The notes below the pieces were generated by a model. That model was not told the DNA's origin. It worked only from the letters and a program-made list of their open reading frames with translations, and made no database searches. Below are positions 43,756 to 56,239 of a stretch of 64,000 nucleotides of DNA, one piece after another (position 1 is the first letter of the stretch; every line of letters starts with the position of its first letter). Both the position numbers and the translations under genes were made by a program. Source of the DNA: Platerodrilus igneus (taxonomy: Eukaryota; Arthropoda; Insecta; Coleoptera; Lycidae); the NCBI GenBank assembly GCA_036346225.1, contig JARFIW010001368.1, positions 62,001 through 126,000 of the forward strand, given 5' to 3'.

Positions 43756-43828
43756 GGTCTTGGACAGGACTTGAACCTGTATCCTGGTTTTGCCAAAACC
43801 ATACGTTTACTAATTACGCCACCGAGAC
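43756..43828 (-). tRNA. tRNA-like sequence, left arm (anticodon loop TTGGCAA)
   Basis: A cloverleaf can be drawn: acceptor GTCTCGG/CCAAGAC with one mismatch, D stem GCGT/ACGT with one wobble pair, anticodon stem TGGTT/AACCA, T arm ACAGG-TTCAAGT-CCTGT, and A- and B-box promoter motifs. The loop gives anticodon GGC, unusual for a nuclear tRNA, and the acceptor lacks the G3-U70 pair of tRNA-Ala. It is probably a tRNA-derived repeat or decaying gene. Confidence 0.55.
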
Positions 43829-44111
43829 CGATGACACAATTGGGAAATTTACAAATTTAAATCGTGTACACGACGATACATCAAACTAACTTTCAATTAC
43901 GTTCGGCATTTTTATCGATCATTTCTGACATTGTCAATTTTTGACTTATGTCAGTTATAGACAGGAAGCTACGCTCAAAATTATGGCTATAAGCCAAGTA
44001 TTAAATATATAAATATTTTAGTAGTTAATTACACAAGGTAAGTTGAAAGTTAGGTTAATGTATCGTCGAGTACACGAATTAAAATTTGTAAATTTCACAA
44101 TTGTGTTATCG

Positions 44112-44184
44112 GTCTTGGTGGCGTAATTGGTAAACGCATGGTTCCGGCAAAACCAAGATACAGGTTCAAGTCCTGTCCAAGACC
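44112..44184 (+). tRNA. tRNA-like sequence, right arm (anticodon loop CCGGCAA)
   Basis: The acceptor GTCTTGG/CCAAGAC pairs fully, the D stem GCGT/ACGC and T arm are intact, and T8, A14 and G18-G19 are in place. Position 33 is C rather than the near-universal T, which argues against a working tRNA. The internal promoter boxes remain good, so it may still be transcribed. Confidence 0.55.
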
Positions 44185-44280
44185 TTATATTTTCCATCTT
44201 TTAATTATTAAGTTCGATTTGAAATGATCATTTGGGCTTTGCATAAAAGTCGAAGTTATTATTTCATCTTATTCACTATA

Positions 44281-46055
44281 ATGCGATAGTATTTATCAAC
44301 TTACCTTGTGTAATTAACTACTAAAATATTTATATATTGAAACGTATTATTCAAAGAGCTATGAGCAATGGGGGGGTAAGTCGAAATCTGTGGGGGGTCA
44401 CACTCAAACTAAAACAAACAGGCGCCACCAAGTCCAGATTGATTTATATTAATGGCATAGCAAATTTCTAAGGGCGGACTTGGAGACTCAAAGAAAAAAA
44501 GATCGCCTTCGCTAACATACAAACTTGTCTTAACAGAATAAGACACTGCTCCTGTAAGAAAGAATATAGTTAGGTTACCTAAAAAAAATGGGAACACTAT
44601 TTGCGTCCCTCAAGTATATCTAAAATGCATAGAGAATATTTCTTACATAATGGAATCATAAAATTTAACTCTTTCTGTGTTTTGTTTACCAGGTCTGATC
44701 AAACCAGATCAGAATAAAAACTTTAAATGTAGATAATTAATTTACTAGAAAGAATTTTCTTTGTTTCAGTAAATAAAATTTCATGATAATTAAATAAAAT
44801 AAATATGTGATATTCTTGCAAAATTGTTGTAAGGTTTAACAACTGATCCTTACTCAAATATATAACACTTCAGTGTAACTAACAATATTAAGTTTCTTTA
44901 TAACCCAACCAGATCTGTGTAGGTCACTTACAAATGAATATATGAAATTTTCTCATTAATTTAACAAAATTAAAATTAGTTTGAAGTTAATAGAATCACC
45001 AAGATATTCTTTAATTTTATCAAAAGTGGCAGTACTGTAATGTTAAACATCTGTTAGCCATTATGCAATTGTTGACGGCATTGTTCAAATAAACAGGTGA
45101 CGTAATAGCAGCTGTTAATTTACGTTGCAGCCATATGTAGTCACATCTTTACAAAACTAAGTGAAATCAAATTTTGATACTGGGAAAACCAGCTTAATTA
45201 CAGGTAAACTGAATAACAATTTTGTACATCTAACAAACAAAACGAAATAATGTACTTTCAGAAGGAAGTACTGAGGAAATTCTTAATTCTATTACGAACC
45301 CAAATACCGGCTGTCGTCCTTGGTTGCAATGGAAACAACTTCGCAGAGCGGGCCTGCTGTTAAATATGTTTGTTTTCCATGCTTTATTACAGATGCAAGA
45401 GCGAAGCGGATTTCTTACATTGGTTCACGGCATCTTTTATTCACAGCGTACTCCTCCGTTGTCTAATTTTATTTCAAAGTGGTCGTGCGGTTTTCTAATT
45501 TATCGTTGCAATTTCTGACGTATTGTTGCTTTTCTAACGTATGGTTGCTTTTTCTAACATATGGTGGCTTTTTCTAATGTATGGTTGCTTGCGCTAAATA
45601 AATTTTAAATTAGCTAATATGATAACGAATATGCAATATATGGATTAAGTACTAACCGTTACTCAGGAAGTGCTTCACCAAATCAAAGCGACCCGGAGGT
45701 CACTCGTCATTCTCTTCGAATGCATCTTCACGCTGCCCTAAACTATCGACGAGTGCGCTCGCCGCGCTCCTGCAAGGGGGGAGGATCATAAGTGTGGTTC
45801 TCGAACCTCTCACGCGCGCGCTAGTGGCTTGTGGATTTGCACCGAACTCCGAAACAAATAGACTACTAATCCTAGATATAGCAATACTATAAAAATTTGA
45901 TTGTTACTTGAATCTTTATATTAGTTAATAAAGGTATTTCAATATTCATGGTACGTTTAATGAGTATGTTCCTTTGCTGCTAAAATAAAATTGTTACAAT
46001 ATATTGCTGTGAATCTTCTCATATCTGCAGGTACTGGCCCTTTCAAAACATTCGA
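44281..46055. other. Non-coding stretch; possible leader of an LTR element
   Basis: No coding frame is recognised. It includes G-rich runs near 44370-44400, a short tandem repeat (45491-45590) and a GC-richer part at 45680-45860. It lies downstream, on the minus strand, of a strong primer binding site at 46056-46073, so the right part may be the untranslated leader of that element. Confidence 0.4.
45491..45590. repeat. Tandem repeat, five units of about 20 bp
   Basis: Units like TTTCTAACGTATGGTTGCTT follow each other with a few changes. Function unknown. Confidence 0.75.
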
Positions 46056-46073
46056 GCCCCACGTTGGGCGCCA
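46056..46073 (-). other. tRNA-Lys primer binding site of an LTR element
   Basis: Minus strand reads TGGCGCCCAACGTGGGGC, 18 bases that match the tRNA-Lys(1,2) primer site known from retroelements. An LTR-like end (...ATCACAGCA) lies four bases upstream on that strand. The element's internal part would run leftwards. Confidence 0.75.
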
Positions 46074-46077
46074 AGAA

Positions 46078-48128
46078 TGCTGTGATACCTTTAAAATCCG
46101 TGAACTACGCTTTTCGCCTCGGCTGCTCACCTAATGTTATAAACCTCCTCATTCATAAAAAAAAACAAACACATTCCTACCACAAACATCAACGTTAACT
46201 CTATTTACATCAATATTCAGAATACATTAAATTTTCAAATTAAATTTCAGCATAACATTCAGTTTTAAAAAGAATTTCAAAATCAATTTTATTATCACTT
46301 TAACGTGCATCCAGAATTAAAGTCCTTGTTGGATGCCTACTAATTAATATAACAATATAAGCAGACCGAGTCTGAGTATAAAGGAGCATCTACCACCCTT
46401 TACGTTAATTAACCAGGTTCGTCTAATTGAGCTCAAAGACATACCCAAATTTTCATCATATTCCCGAACATCAAAACAAAATACCCTTTTTACTTAAACA
46501 AGCAAATTTCATCTTAAAATTAAACGTTTATGGTTAGAACAATTTCACTAATGTCCATTTAAAGTAAATCAATTATAAAGTAATTCAATACACACAAAAA
46601 TGTCAAACAAAATAGTATAATTTACCTGAAGGTTACTGTACTCGTAGCTTCAAAGTATCGTTTCTTTAGTTAATCACGCCATTCAACAGGATTATATTTA
46701 CGGCTTCTGATTCTCTACGCTTTTAAAATTTTCTCCATCACCATCCATTCAAAGTCGTTTCTGGGCCTTTCCGGAACTCCTCTGTGTTTATCTGACCCTT
46801 GTTTCATGGATCCAGACACGTATTTGAACCATTTAATTATTAACACCCCCGAAGAATAGCAAAGAAATTCATGCTTCTGTCACCAATATACGCCAAAACT
46901 GCCTACTTTTGTGTATACCTTCGTCGTTGTAAATTTTGCTAATTGGTACAGTGAAACTAAATTTTATTACCTTGTATCTAAGTGCACTGAAGTACATTCA
47001 TGTTAGCACGTAAATAATAAGCTATTTTGAATCACTAAAATATACTAGCAAACTTTAAATTATTTAATCAAACTAAAATGCACGGTTTAACATCTTCAAT
47101 CAAGTCGCGTATGTACGAGCTTTTAACGCATCGAATCGTCAAAAGTCTAAGAGGCCGAAATTCATATTACCACCGGTATATATAGCGAAAAGCCTGTCTG
47201 TCGGTCGAGTCTCTAAAACGGCCAGTTTCTAGAATTTCTCATGCTCTGTTCCCAGTCCGTCGCTCACGCGTCGATTTTACGAATTTTCACTCGCCCCATT
47301 TAAATCTCAGAAAATTTCACACGGCACGCAAGCATGTCCGAGAAAAACTAATTAATTTTGTACAGAAATCGTTGTTCTACCTCTGATATTTGCATCCTAT
47401 TTTTAACCAATTGTGACCCTGTGACGTTGCTTAAATCCCGCCTTTTACAATATGTGTCTTTGCTTGACGCATTTCTCTTTCCTTCTCTACCGTGTTCTTA
47501 TTGGTGCAACTTGATATTCTTTATTATCGATTATTTTAGTCCACATGGAGTGTGAAATACCCAGCTTTAGCAATTCTCGTAACTATTATGCGACGTTTTC
47601 CCAAGATTCTTTGAAACATTAATTATCTGCAAAATTTACGCCGAATGTGATATTTAAACTACGCAGGTGTTCAAAATAATATTAATTCTCAGAGCTTTAT
47701 TCCGTGGTATTTTAATCTTGGGTTTTACAAGTTTCTATAGGTATTATATGTTATTAACGGTTTAATTAACTCCAATTAAAATTGATTTCTATCCTTTTCA
47801 TTTTAGCGAATACAACTTAAATATTAATTATTATGTGTACACTTTGTTTAATACCGGTTACTCGAAATAGAGTTAATTAAGATAAATTTTGCACGTAATT
47901 TCTCTTTGTTTAGGAATAATTACATTACACGCAGAGCTTTTCAATACTGCTTCTTTTGATATAAAGCGTCTTATAAATAATTTAAATTTCTTATTTTTAC
48001 TGAAACAACCGAGTTTATTTATGCTTCATGGTTTTAATAACGCGTATTATTTAATGAAATTCCTTATACACGGTGATTAAAATTATTTGATGTGATTATT
48101 TAATTTTCTACCCTGGTCTAAATATGAG

Positions 48129-48130
<2 letters not shown>
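46078..48130 (-). repeat. Probable long LTR (block A)
   Basis: It starts TGCTGTGATACC next to the primer site and runs about 2 kb to an (AT)n array. A minus-strand TATATATA motif lies near 47180. A part near 47860-47930 resembles 51905-51980 of block C (both contain GCACGTAA). No coding frame. The right limit is uncertain. Confidence 0.45.

Positions 48131-48176
<46 letters not shown>
48131..48176. repeat. (AT)n microsatellite
   Basis: About 23 AT units between blocks A and B. Confidence 0.95.
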
Positions 48177-48178
<2 letters not shown>

Positions 48179-49989
48179 CTGTGATAAGGGTTGTTTAAGG
48201 GTGCACGACATAGTGGAGGTCATTAGAGAATGAGTAATTAGAATAGGCAGCAGAAAATTGTAGTTATTTTAGGAAATAAGTAAGAAATAGAAGTAGATAG
48301 TAAGTAGGCAACACCCTGTGTACAAAGTAGAAATAGTTTTGGGCGACGCAGGAAAGACATAGGAAGACGCATAGTTGGCGTAGGAATGAGAAATACAAGT
48401 ATTAAACGGATGGTAAAGATTAAATACCCTGTAGATAGTGTTCAGTTATATAAGTAAAGCGAATAAGAATATTTTTCAGTGGAAGCACGCGTATAAATGA
48501 TAAAGTATAATTAGACACGCATTAAGAAAAGAGTCTCAGACGATTAAGTAATACGGATGTGAAAATAGAGTTTCATGTAGCTAATATAATGCGTATAAAG
48601 ATCTAACCATTTTGATAAGAGAAATGATTAAAATTGCGTAAATCGCATGTAAACAATGAAAGTTTAAAGTAAAATTGCATCAGTTGTTTATGGAAAGGCG
48701 ATTATTCTATCAAAATACAGCATGTTGATAGTGAAGACACCTGCAGGCAGGTGGGCATTATGAACGAACGCAGAGCATTACATCAGAAAATATTCGAAAT
48801 GGAATTACTTGATTGGTCCGAAGCAAACGACAGGTTCTAGACCACACCACGGATGCAGTGGGGATTCGAAATTATATTAGCAAGCACCGCGATAAGAAAG
48901 TCAGTTTTGAACTCAATGAAGGCCCAAGTGCATTGCCAGTAATACTGAATAATACGTAACAAGTGGTACAAAGTGAAATAAATGAGTGTGTATATGAAAA
49001 TTACCGTTTAAAACGTAAGTAGGATTATTTTATGAATTAATCGTAAACTAAGACATAAAAATAATAGGGCTTCGAGGTCTGAGGAAAATAGGCCAGAATG
49101 CTTGATGTTAAGAAAGATTACAATAAAACAATTTAAATGTCGAGGCGAAAGGAAGAACATAATCTTGAAGTATAGGGTGAACGAATTAAAATTTGAAGTC
49201 TATGGCAAGAATGATTAAAGTATAAAATTATAATTTAATGGTGTTGGTCCATAATGGTGATAAGTTGAATGGAATCGAAAAATTGGGAAGATTAATTTCA
49301 ATGGAAGCGTCGTCGCAAAAGATAAAACCAGGTCAGATTGTTAGTTATAAGGCATCTGTTTTCTACAAGAATTTTATTTTATTTTAATATCAAATTGGCT
49401 AAATATTATATGCTTGTAAACAAGTCAACAAAGGGTTGAATACGTATTGAAATAATAATAAGAAAACGGATTTAGAATATTCTACATTTGTTGGTAAAGG
49501 TAATGAGTTTTCTTTGGTGACTTTGGGTTTTAGTACAAATTAAATGGTTGTTGATAAATGAAATTTATAAAGGTGAATTAATTTGAAAATGTATTGTAAA
49601 TAACGTCAAAGCTGTACATAAAGCATTAGTTTCATTAAATGGGATCCAAACTTACTGAATTTTTATAATTACAAATATATGCTAGCCGAGGTCATAAGAT
49701 TGAAACAGAGGAGGAGCCACAAATTAAGTAGGGCAGAGATAACCCGCAAAGGCGGTAACTTGTTGAATTTTGTCATTGGTCGATAAAGTTGTTTATGATA
49801 AACTCCAGTTGATAGCAACGTTAAGAAACAGCTGGAGGAGGAAATAATCACAAGCTGTAGGAAAGATTAAAATGGTGGTTCAATAATTTAATTTAGTATT
49901 ATAGCAATTAAAATAAATAGGTCGCTCAACGTAAGGACACGTGATATTACAGAAATAATAGGTCGACCCACTAAAAGGAGTATTACAGC
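48177..49989. repeat. Possible solo LTR in an (AT)n array (block B)
   Basis: Begins TGCTGTGATA and ends TATTACAGCA, inverted ends with one mismatch and the TG...CA form of LTRs. Both sides are (AT)n. The first ten bases equal the start of block A. The sequence between is purine-rich on the plus strand and non-coding. Confidence 0.5.
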
Positions 49990-50012
49990 AATATATATAT
50001 ATATATATATAT
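49990..50012. repeat. (AT)n microsatellite
   Basis: About 11 AT units between blocks B and C. Confidence 0.9.
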
Positions 50013-52030
50013 ATTGCCGTGGTTCCCTGGTAAATGCCTCCCCAACCAAAAATATATTCGAAAATTTTATTAAATTTTCAAAACTCGAAAATTGCACATA
50101 ATAGAAATTAAATACTCTAAAAAAATTATAATTTCTTACATGTTCCTTCTTCTCTTCTTAGGTTGAATTGCCTTTTTCAACTGCTTCCGGCTAGCTCAGT
50201 TGGACCTCCTCTTGGATATCTAGATTCACTCTCATATTCTCTATCGTTCACGCACACTCCCAATAAAACCACAAAATACAACAAACATACAATCTTTTAT
50301 TTTTCACTATTTACAAACCAAATTCAATATTATACACATTTCAGTGATGAAGTTACACCTCAATAAATTCTATTTTGTAATGTCCTGTATTTTAATTTAA
50401 ATTATCAAACACATAGAATGTACCCGGATTAAATAGACCCTGAATAATACCTTATTTTCTCATCCCTTCTTTATAATTTATTTTATATCTATGTAAACTC
50501 TGGAGTATGGTTAGTTCATGATAACCCAGTTAATTCTGAATAATGTATGCCCCTATACTTTGCATACTCTTACAACAAACTAAAAAAACAACCCATGTAC
50601 TCTTCACAAAATTTAACTTCCTGATGAAACGTTAATAAGCTTTATATACACCTTCAGATTTCTATTTAAATACGATAATAAAGTTAGTTACATGTATTAT
50701 GTTCACTACGCCAAATAATGCACAGTACCTTCAAAATCACTCTCACACGTCACCCAATATTCATAGTTTATAACAACACAATTTCAAAGCGTTACCTGGA
50801 ATTTCTAGAAGATTTCTGCTATGTTAACGATGCCATGTATTTGCTTCTTTCGGGTCTGCAGGCCGCTTCTAGCTATAAGTAGAAGAACCCCATGTAAGTT
50901 TGAGCTGCTAGCGCTGCCTTCGCTGTGTATCCAATTTCCAAATCCAATTTAATTACACGTCTTTCATGATTATTTAATTTAATCCGCTTTACATAACGTC
51001 ACTACACGAATTTGTTAAAAAAATATAGGTGATAGCTCAATAACTTCTAAACTCGGCACAAGTCGCGTACAAATTATGAGCTTAACACCGTGCAATATAA
51101 TTTAAAATAATTTTATTATACTTACAAACTCGTGATAACTTTCATACGTCGTCTGAAGCGGTTGGAACATTAAGGGCTTTCATTATGTTTTCGAAAAGTA
51201 TTTATATGCTTCCACTGTAACCTCTCCAGACCCTCTTACCGTGAAAAATGTAATTTAAAATAACACGTTCTTAAAATTTTGAGCTCAACCGAATTTCAGT
51301 GCACCGTTCCGATCTTTTCTGAAAATTAATATACACTATGCTCGTATTTGTCTCATGTCTGACTAACAATATCGACCAATCGTCTATTTACTGACGTTCC
51401 ACAAATCCCTCCTATACTAACGTTGTCCCTTGCTTATGCATATTTCACGTCTCTTTCTCATCTTGCTTGAGTGGTAGAAATCGATATTCCAGACCATCTG
51501 CTATCTACCCCACGTGGACCCCAAACTTACGTGCTTTAAATAACCGCTCATTAGCGTTTCATGCGAAAACACCCGGCAGCTTGTACAATCCTCAGAATCC
51601 TTGTTTGTTATCTACAAAATAAATGGAACTTGACATTTAAAATTCTGCAGGTATTTAATCTTAACGAGCGTTTTAAATAACACTTCTACGAGTTGGATTT
51701 TCCACGTATTTCAACCCCACCGATATATTTGTTCGTTAGCAACGCATTTCACCTTGGTATTATTGGATTTTTACACGCTTTTATGCATATTATACGTAAA
51801 TAACCGTTCAATTAAACTCCATTAAATTAATAAATTAATTGCATTGGCTTCTAACATTTTTTTCTCTACAAACCCCACTAAATTTTATTCATTATTTGTA
51901 AAATTTTGTTAATACCTGATACTTAAAAATGAACTAACTGGAATAAATTTCGCACGTAAATTTTGGTTGTTTCCTTTATACAGGGTGTTTGAAATTACTT
52001 TGTATATATTTACTTTTAACCTTTTAAAAC

Positions 52031-52036
<6 letters not shown>
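50013..52036. repeat. Possible diverged LTR (block C)
   Basis: Starts TGCCGTGGTT and ends AACCACTATA, partly inverted, between two (AT)n arrays. Its right part resembles block A near 47860-47930. No coding frame. It probably belongs to the same large LTR family, diverged. Confidence 0.4.

Positions 52037-52093
<57 letters not shown>
52037..52093. repeat. (AT)n microsatellite
   Basis: About 28 AT units. An open frame across it encodes only Tyr-Ile repeats and is not a gene. Confidence 0.95.
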
Positions 52094-52097
<4 letters not shown>

Positions 52098-55000
52098 CGC
52101 CGACGGTTTTTCCACTGATGTCATCCTTAAATTCATATGGATTGTGACCTACTATGGATACAACTGTAGAGGGCCTCTTATATAATAAAAGGAATTATAC
52201 AATATCCTTCGACTCGTTTGACAACTGAGGGTGAGTTCGCACAAGAAATGTATTGATTGTTACAATGTTGCACTTCTAAAAGTAATCTAAAATAATGGCT
52301 TCGCTATATACAACACATGCCTCGCCTTTGTAAAGTTTGGACTCCAAATAAATTAAAAGAAAGGTGAAAAAATTGAAATAAGAAAAAAAAATAAGGCTAG
52401 GAGGAATTGAATATAAGAAAGCATTCACATCAAAATAAATCAAATTAAATCAAATCAATTCCAAGCAAATGGTCACTGCAAAAGCAAAAGTTAAAAAGTA
52501 AAATTGTAAAAAGGTAAAATTGCAAAAAGTTAGAAACTTAATAATTTTAAACATAAAAAGTTAAAAGTACATAAACAAGAGTTAAAGAAAAATTCTGGAA
52601 GTAGAAAATCAGAAATAAATGCCTGTTTGTAAAATATTAACATGACATAATCATAAGCATAAAATGCACTTAAAAGTAAATTGACATAAGGAAAAAATAA
52701 AAATAATAAAGTTAAATAATGAATATAAAAAAATAAAAATAATGTCTTAATGGCATAAACATTTACATGACTAGAAGGCACTTGAAAAGTTAACGCATGA
52801 AACAAATCACTGTCACTTGGTTGAACCATTATTAAAGAAAACCTGGAAAGATGTTTTAAAAATTATACCATATGTATTGAAATGTTGTAGTGTTGAGAGT
52901 TAACATCAGTAAAGACCAGAATATGTTGAAAAGATTTGGACCGTACGTGCTCGACTTCATAACTCCATAGTGTTGATACTAAGTGTTGTTGATCTTTGTT
53001 GTACTATAAGTGCTTCAGTTTTTGTCCATTGCAAAACCAAAGACTAAATCATTTTGATTCATATTCCATCATAGGAAAACTTTATATATTCCATTTAATA
53101 TTCCGTTTATTATTTCCATAATAAATTCCATGATATTTTGCGAATGTCAAGATTTTGACATCCATTTCTAGTTCAAAAAGTTAAAATATTTTTGTACGAT
53201 TGTGTTTGTGTTGGGATATGTACCAAGTCCATAAACAAAATCAAACATAAGTACCATTTTATTTGTGCCGTAAGTGTTCGTTCATGGGAAGGGTTTTGTA
53301 AATCTAAGAACAGAGAAGGTTTTCCGAAAAAGTATTGACAATGTTTTATACTAATAGGTAAATAAAGTTAAAGTTAACATTATAAAAAAAAAATTGGAAC
53401 TTAATCGGAAAAAGAGGGAAAAGTGTCAACGCCTCGTTGTCCCACTAAGTCTTACAAAAAAATCGATAAAAATAAAGGTAAAAATTTATATTTGTGTTCA
53501 TATGTAATATTCATATATGCAAAAATGCAAATACAAAAAAAATTGCAAAAATGCTTAAAGATTTTATGAAATTTAATTAATCTTAAAGTCAGAAAAAAAT
53601 TCTAAAGTAATAAGTTTAGAAACTAAGGAAAAGAGTTTTCCTTAAAAAAAAGTTTGTTTAGATATGGTATTCGTCCATCATAGTGTTTTCCGTTAAAGGC
53701 AAAATGTCCTTTATAATTAATAGTGTTTGTTTTCAACAAAAAAATTAATATTACTATTTCGGCTTTACATGTTTTAACCTATGATTTCCAAAACTGTCTA
53801 TGTCTGAACAAGGTGGCTAGACTTCGTCAGCAGCTGTGGTTTGAGTCTGGAAGGTGGTTAAGTCTTTCTAGTCATAGAACTTGACCGATTAAAATAATAC
53901 TATATTTTCTGCGAATAAATGTAGTTTCGACTTTCAAACCTGCATTACTCTCTGTATGAGTGTAGATTTGGCTCATACCAGTAAAACAAGAATTATGAAA
54001 ATTGTCAAAATTTACTGATAGATCATGTGTATCAAAAAGTTCAAGTCTGAAAATGTTTAGAAAATCGACTAGAATATTTAAGAAAGTCGAAAATGTCTAA
54101 AATTATTTAAAATGTCTACAATTATTGTCCGTTGATGCCTTAGTATTTTACATTCTTCATGCTATTTTAAAATTCTTCATATAATTCATAACTAGAAAAA
54201 ATAACGAGTGCATCAACTCTATTACAAAAATATTACTTTAGCAAGCATTTTAGTACTCGTAGTTTAGGAAAGTCTATTGATTCTACGTTAGTTTGTGCAC
54301 AAAAGGAAAACAGTATGAGGGTCTATTGTCCGAAGATGCTAGCTCGATACACATATAAGCGCTTCTTTGTGAATTTGTTTCCAGATTTACAGTAATCATA
54401 ATACGATATTTTCAATATAATAACTCATTGTGTAGTATGTTTCAATATTTCATAATCATATAATAATAAAGTTGCAGTACAATACATGATTCCGGTTATT
54501 TATTTCTATTTATTTATTATACATCATTTGCACGTCTTTGTATGTCTATTGTGACACCTGTTATGCAAGAAAAATATATTATTTGCACGTCTTCGAATAC
54601 CTTCTGGCACCTGTTATGCAACTCGTATAAATGATCATTTGTAATCATGGTACTGTAATGTAGTACTGATAGCTACGTTTTAAGTATCGTAGTGGCATCA
54701 TTATCATGTAGGTAAGATTGTTCAACGTAAACATATCTTTATCTCAGCGTTTTTATAATACGTCATATTTAAGATAACTGCACCGGAAAAATTAATAAAG
54801 ATTTTCAATAGTTCAACTTTAAGTTGTATACGGACATAATAGTTTAAAATCATATTAATCAATTCGTTTTCATTAAGTACAAAATAACAATTGGATATCT
54901 CAAGTTTTGATCGATTATGTGATCATTTGTCTGTACAAAATTGTGTCATTTATTTGGCAATATGCTACTAAAATAGTCAATTCAAAATTTGTTGCCATAA

Positions 55001-56239
55001 ATAATTGGTTTCTAGTTGGAAACACTGTAGAATTGTGTGGCAAAAGTAATTAAAGGTATTTACTCATCGAATGAGTTTTTTTTTTAATGTTTTCATGTGA
55101 ATGCCCAAAATGCGTTCAATTTAAAAAAAAAATTATTTCGTTTTCTGTGACAACTATAATGTTTTCAGTATGTCGTGTGTTTGAAACTCAAATGTAAAAG
55201 TAAGTCTCAATTTGTTCCGAATAAATTGTGTAGAGTGTATGCATGGGTAGAGCTGTTTTAGTCGCCTTTTACGACAGTTTGGCCGTACCGTGGTGATACT
55301 TTTTGACCGACAATAACGCGGTGAATGTAAGATATGTGAAAATTAAAAAAAAATTGAAATCGTTGCAGTTAAGTCATTTATATTAATGTTTTAAGATATT
55401 TATATATCTTAAATAAATGGAAAATTCAAATTCATTTCAAAGTTCGGAGTCTTAATATGTCATATAATATCTTACTTAAAGTACTTACATTGGTTTCTTG
55501 TAAATAGTTGTAAAATGCAGTTCTTCTTTTTGGAAGTTCTGACAATCCATATTTGACATCGTATATTGCCAAAATGTCCCTGGAGTGGTTTTCCATGAAG
55601 CTAAATATCTAGCTGGTTTGTTAAACAAAAACAATACAATGCCCATTAGGACATATCTAGAAAGTTATACCATTAATGTTTGCACCAAATTTTTGTGGTT
55701 TTCTTAAAATAAGCTTTTTCTTTTATCTCGGTAAAAACAATCATACGCGTTTTTATAAAACGTTTCCTTTTGCAGAATAAATCTACATGTAAAAATACTT
55801 AAATCATTTTGTCCCAAATAAAAGAATAAGAAAGTTAGTTTCGTGCTTTCTAAAAGTAGATTTTGTCTATAGCAAAATTACTTAAAAATATGAGGTTCGC
55901 AGAGTGTATAATAACTTGATTCGCTTAAAAATAAAACCTTAAAAATTTTCTAATTTTTAGTTACCTAAGTAATATTTATAAAAAAATGATATAACCTACC
56001 TTATTTCTTACTGTGTTACGGTTAATAATTAGTTTCGAACTGTGCTTATATGATTTTTGGCTTTTTGTCTTTTTTTGTGTTTTAACTAATGGCTATATAA
56101 AACATAAGAAATTCGTAACTTGTGCCAAGTATGGTATGAAGGTAGAAGGTTAATGCATAAAAATAATGGTAATTTATAGGATTATAAATAATTTGTGACT
56201 ACATTCTGTTATCAACTTAAGATTGTGGTCTATTTTAAC
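52094..56239. other. Long AT-rich stretch with no gene seen
   Basis: I found no coding frame longer than about 100 codons, and none resembling a known domain. Short A-rich runs are common. One small tandem duplication (54524-54622) stands out. It may be decayed TE sequence or intergenic DNA. Confidence 0.5.
54524..54622. repeat. Two-unit tandem duplication, about 52-bp period
   Basis: Both units contain ATTTGCACGTCTT and CACCTGTTATGCAA in the same order. Confidence 0.7.

Larger units (their letters stand above)
43661..44280. mobile_element. Foldback element with a tRNA-like sequence in each arm
   Basis: Left arm 43661-43900 and right arm 44039-44280 are inverted copies of about 240 bp around a 138-bp spacer. 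Outer ends read TATAGTGAATAAG and CTTATTCACTATA. Each arm contains a 73-nt tRNA-like sequence. A second inverted pair (about 44000-44042 and 44299-44340) overlaps the right arm, so two inversion events may be nested. No coding frame. It may have moved as a long-inverted-repeat element into TA-rich DNA; that is inference. Confidence 0.75.

Noticed and set aside
44409..44597. Short minus-strand frame with a hydrophobic start
   Set aside because: 62 codons, no homology recognised, no context; chance open frame.
51909..52136. 75-codon frame with Tyr-Ile repeats
   Set aside because: Coded by the (AT)n array; not a protein gene.
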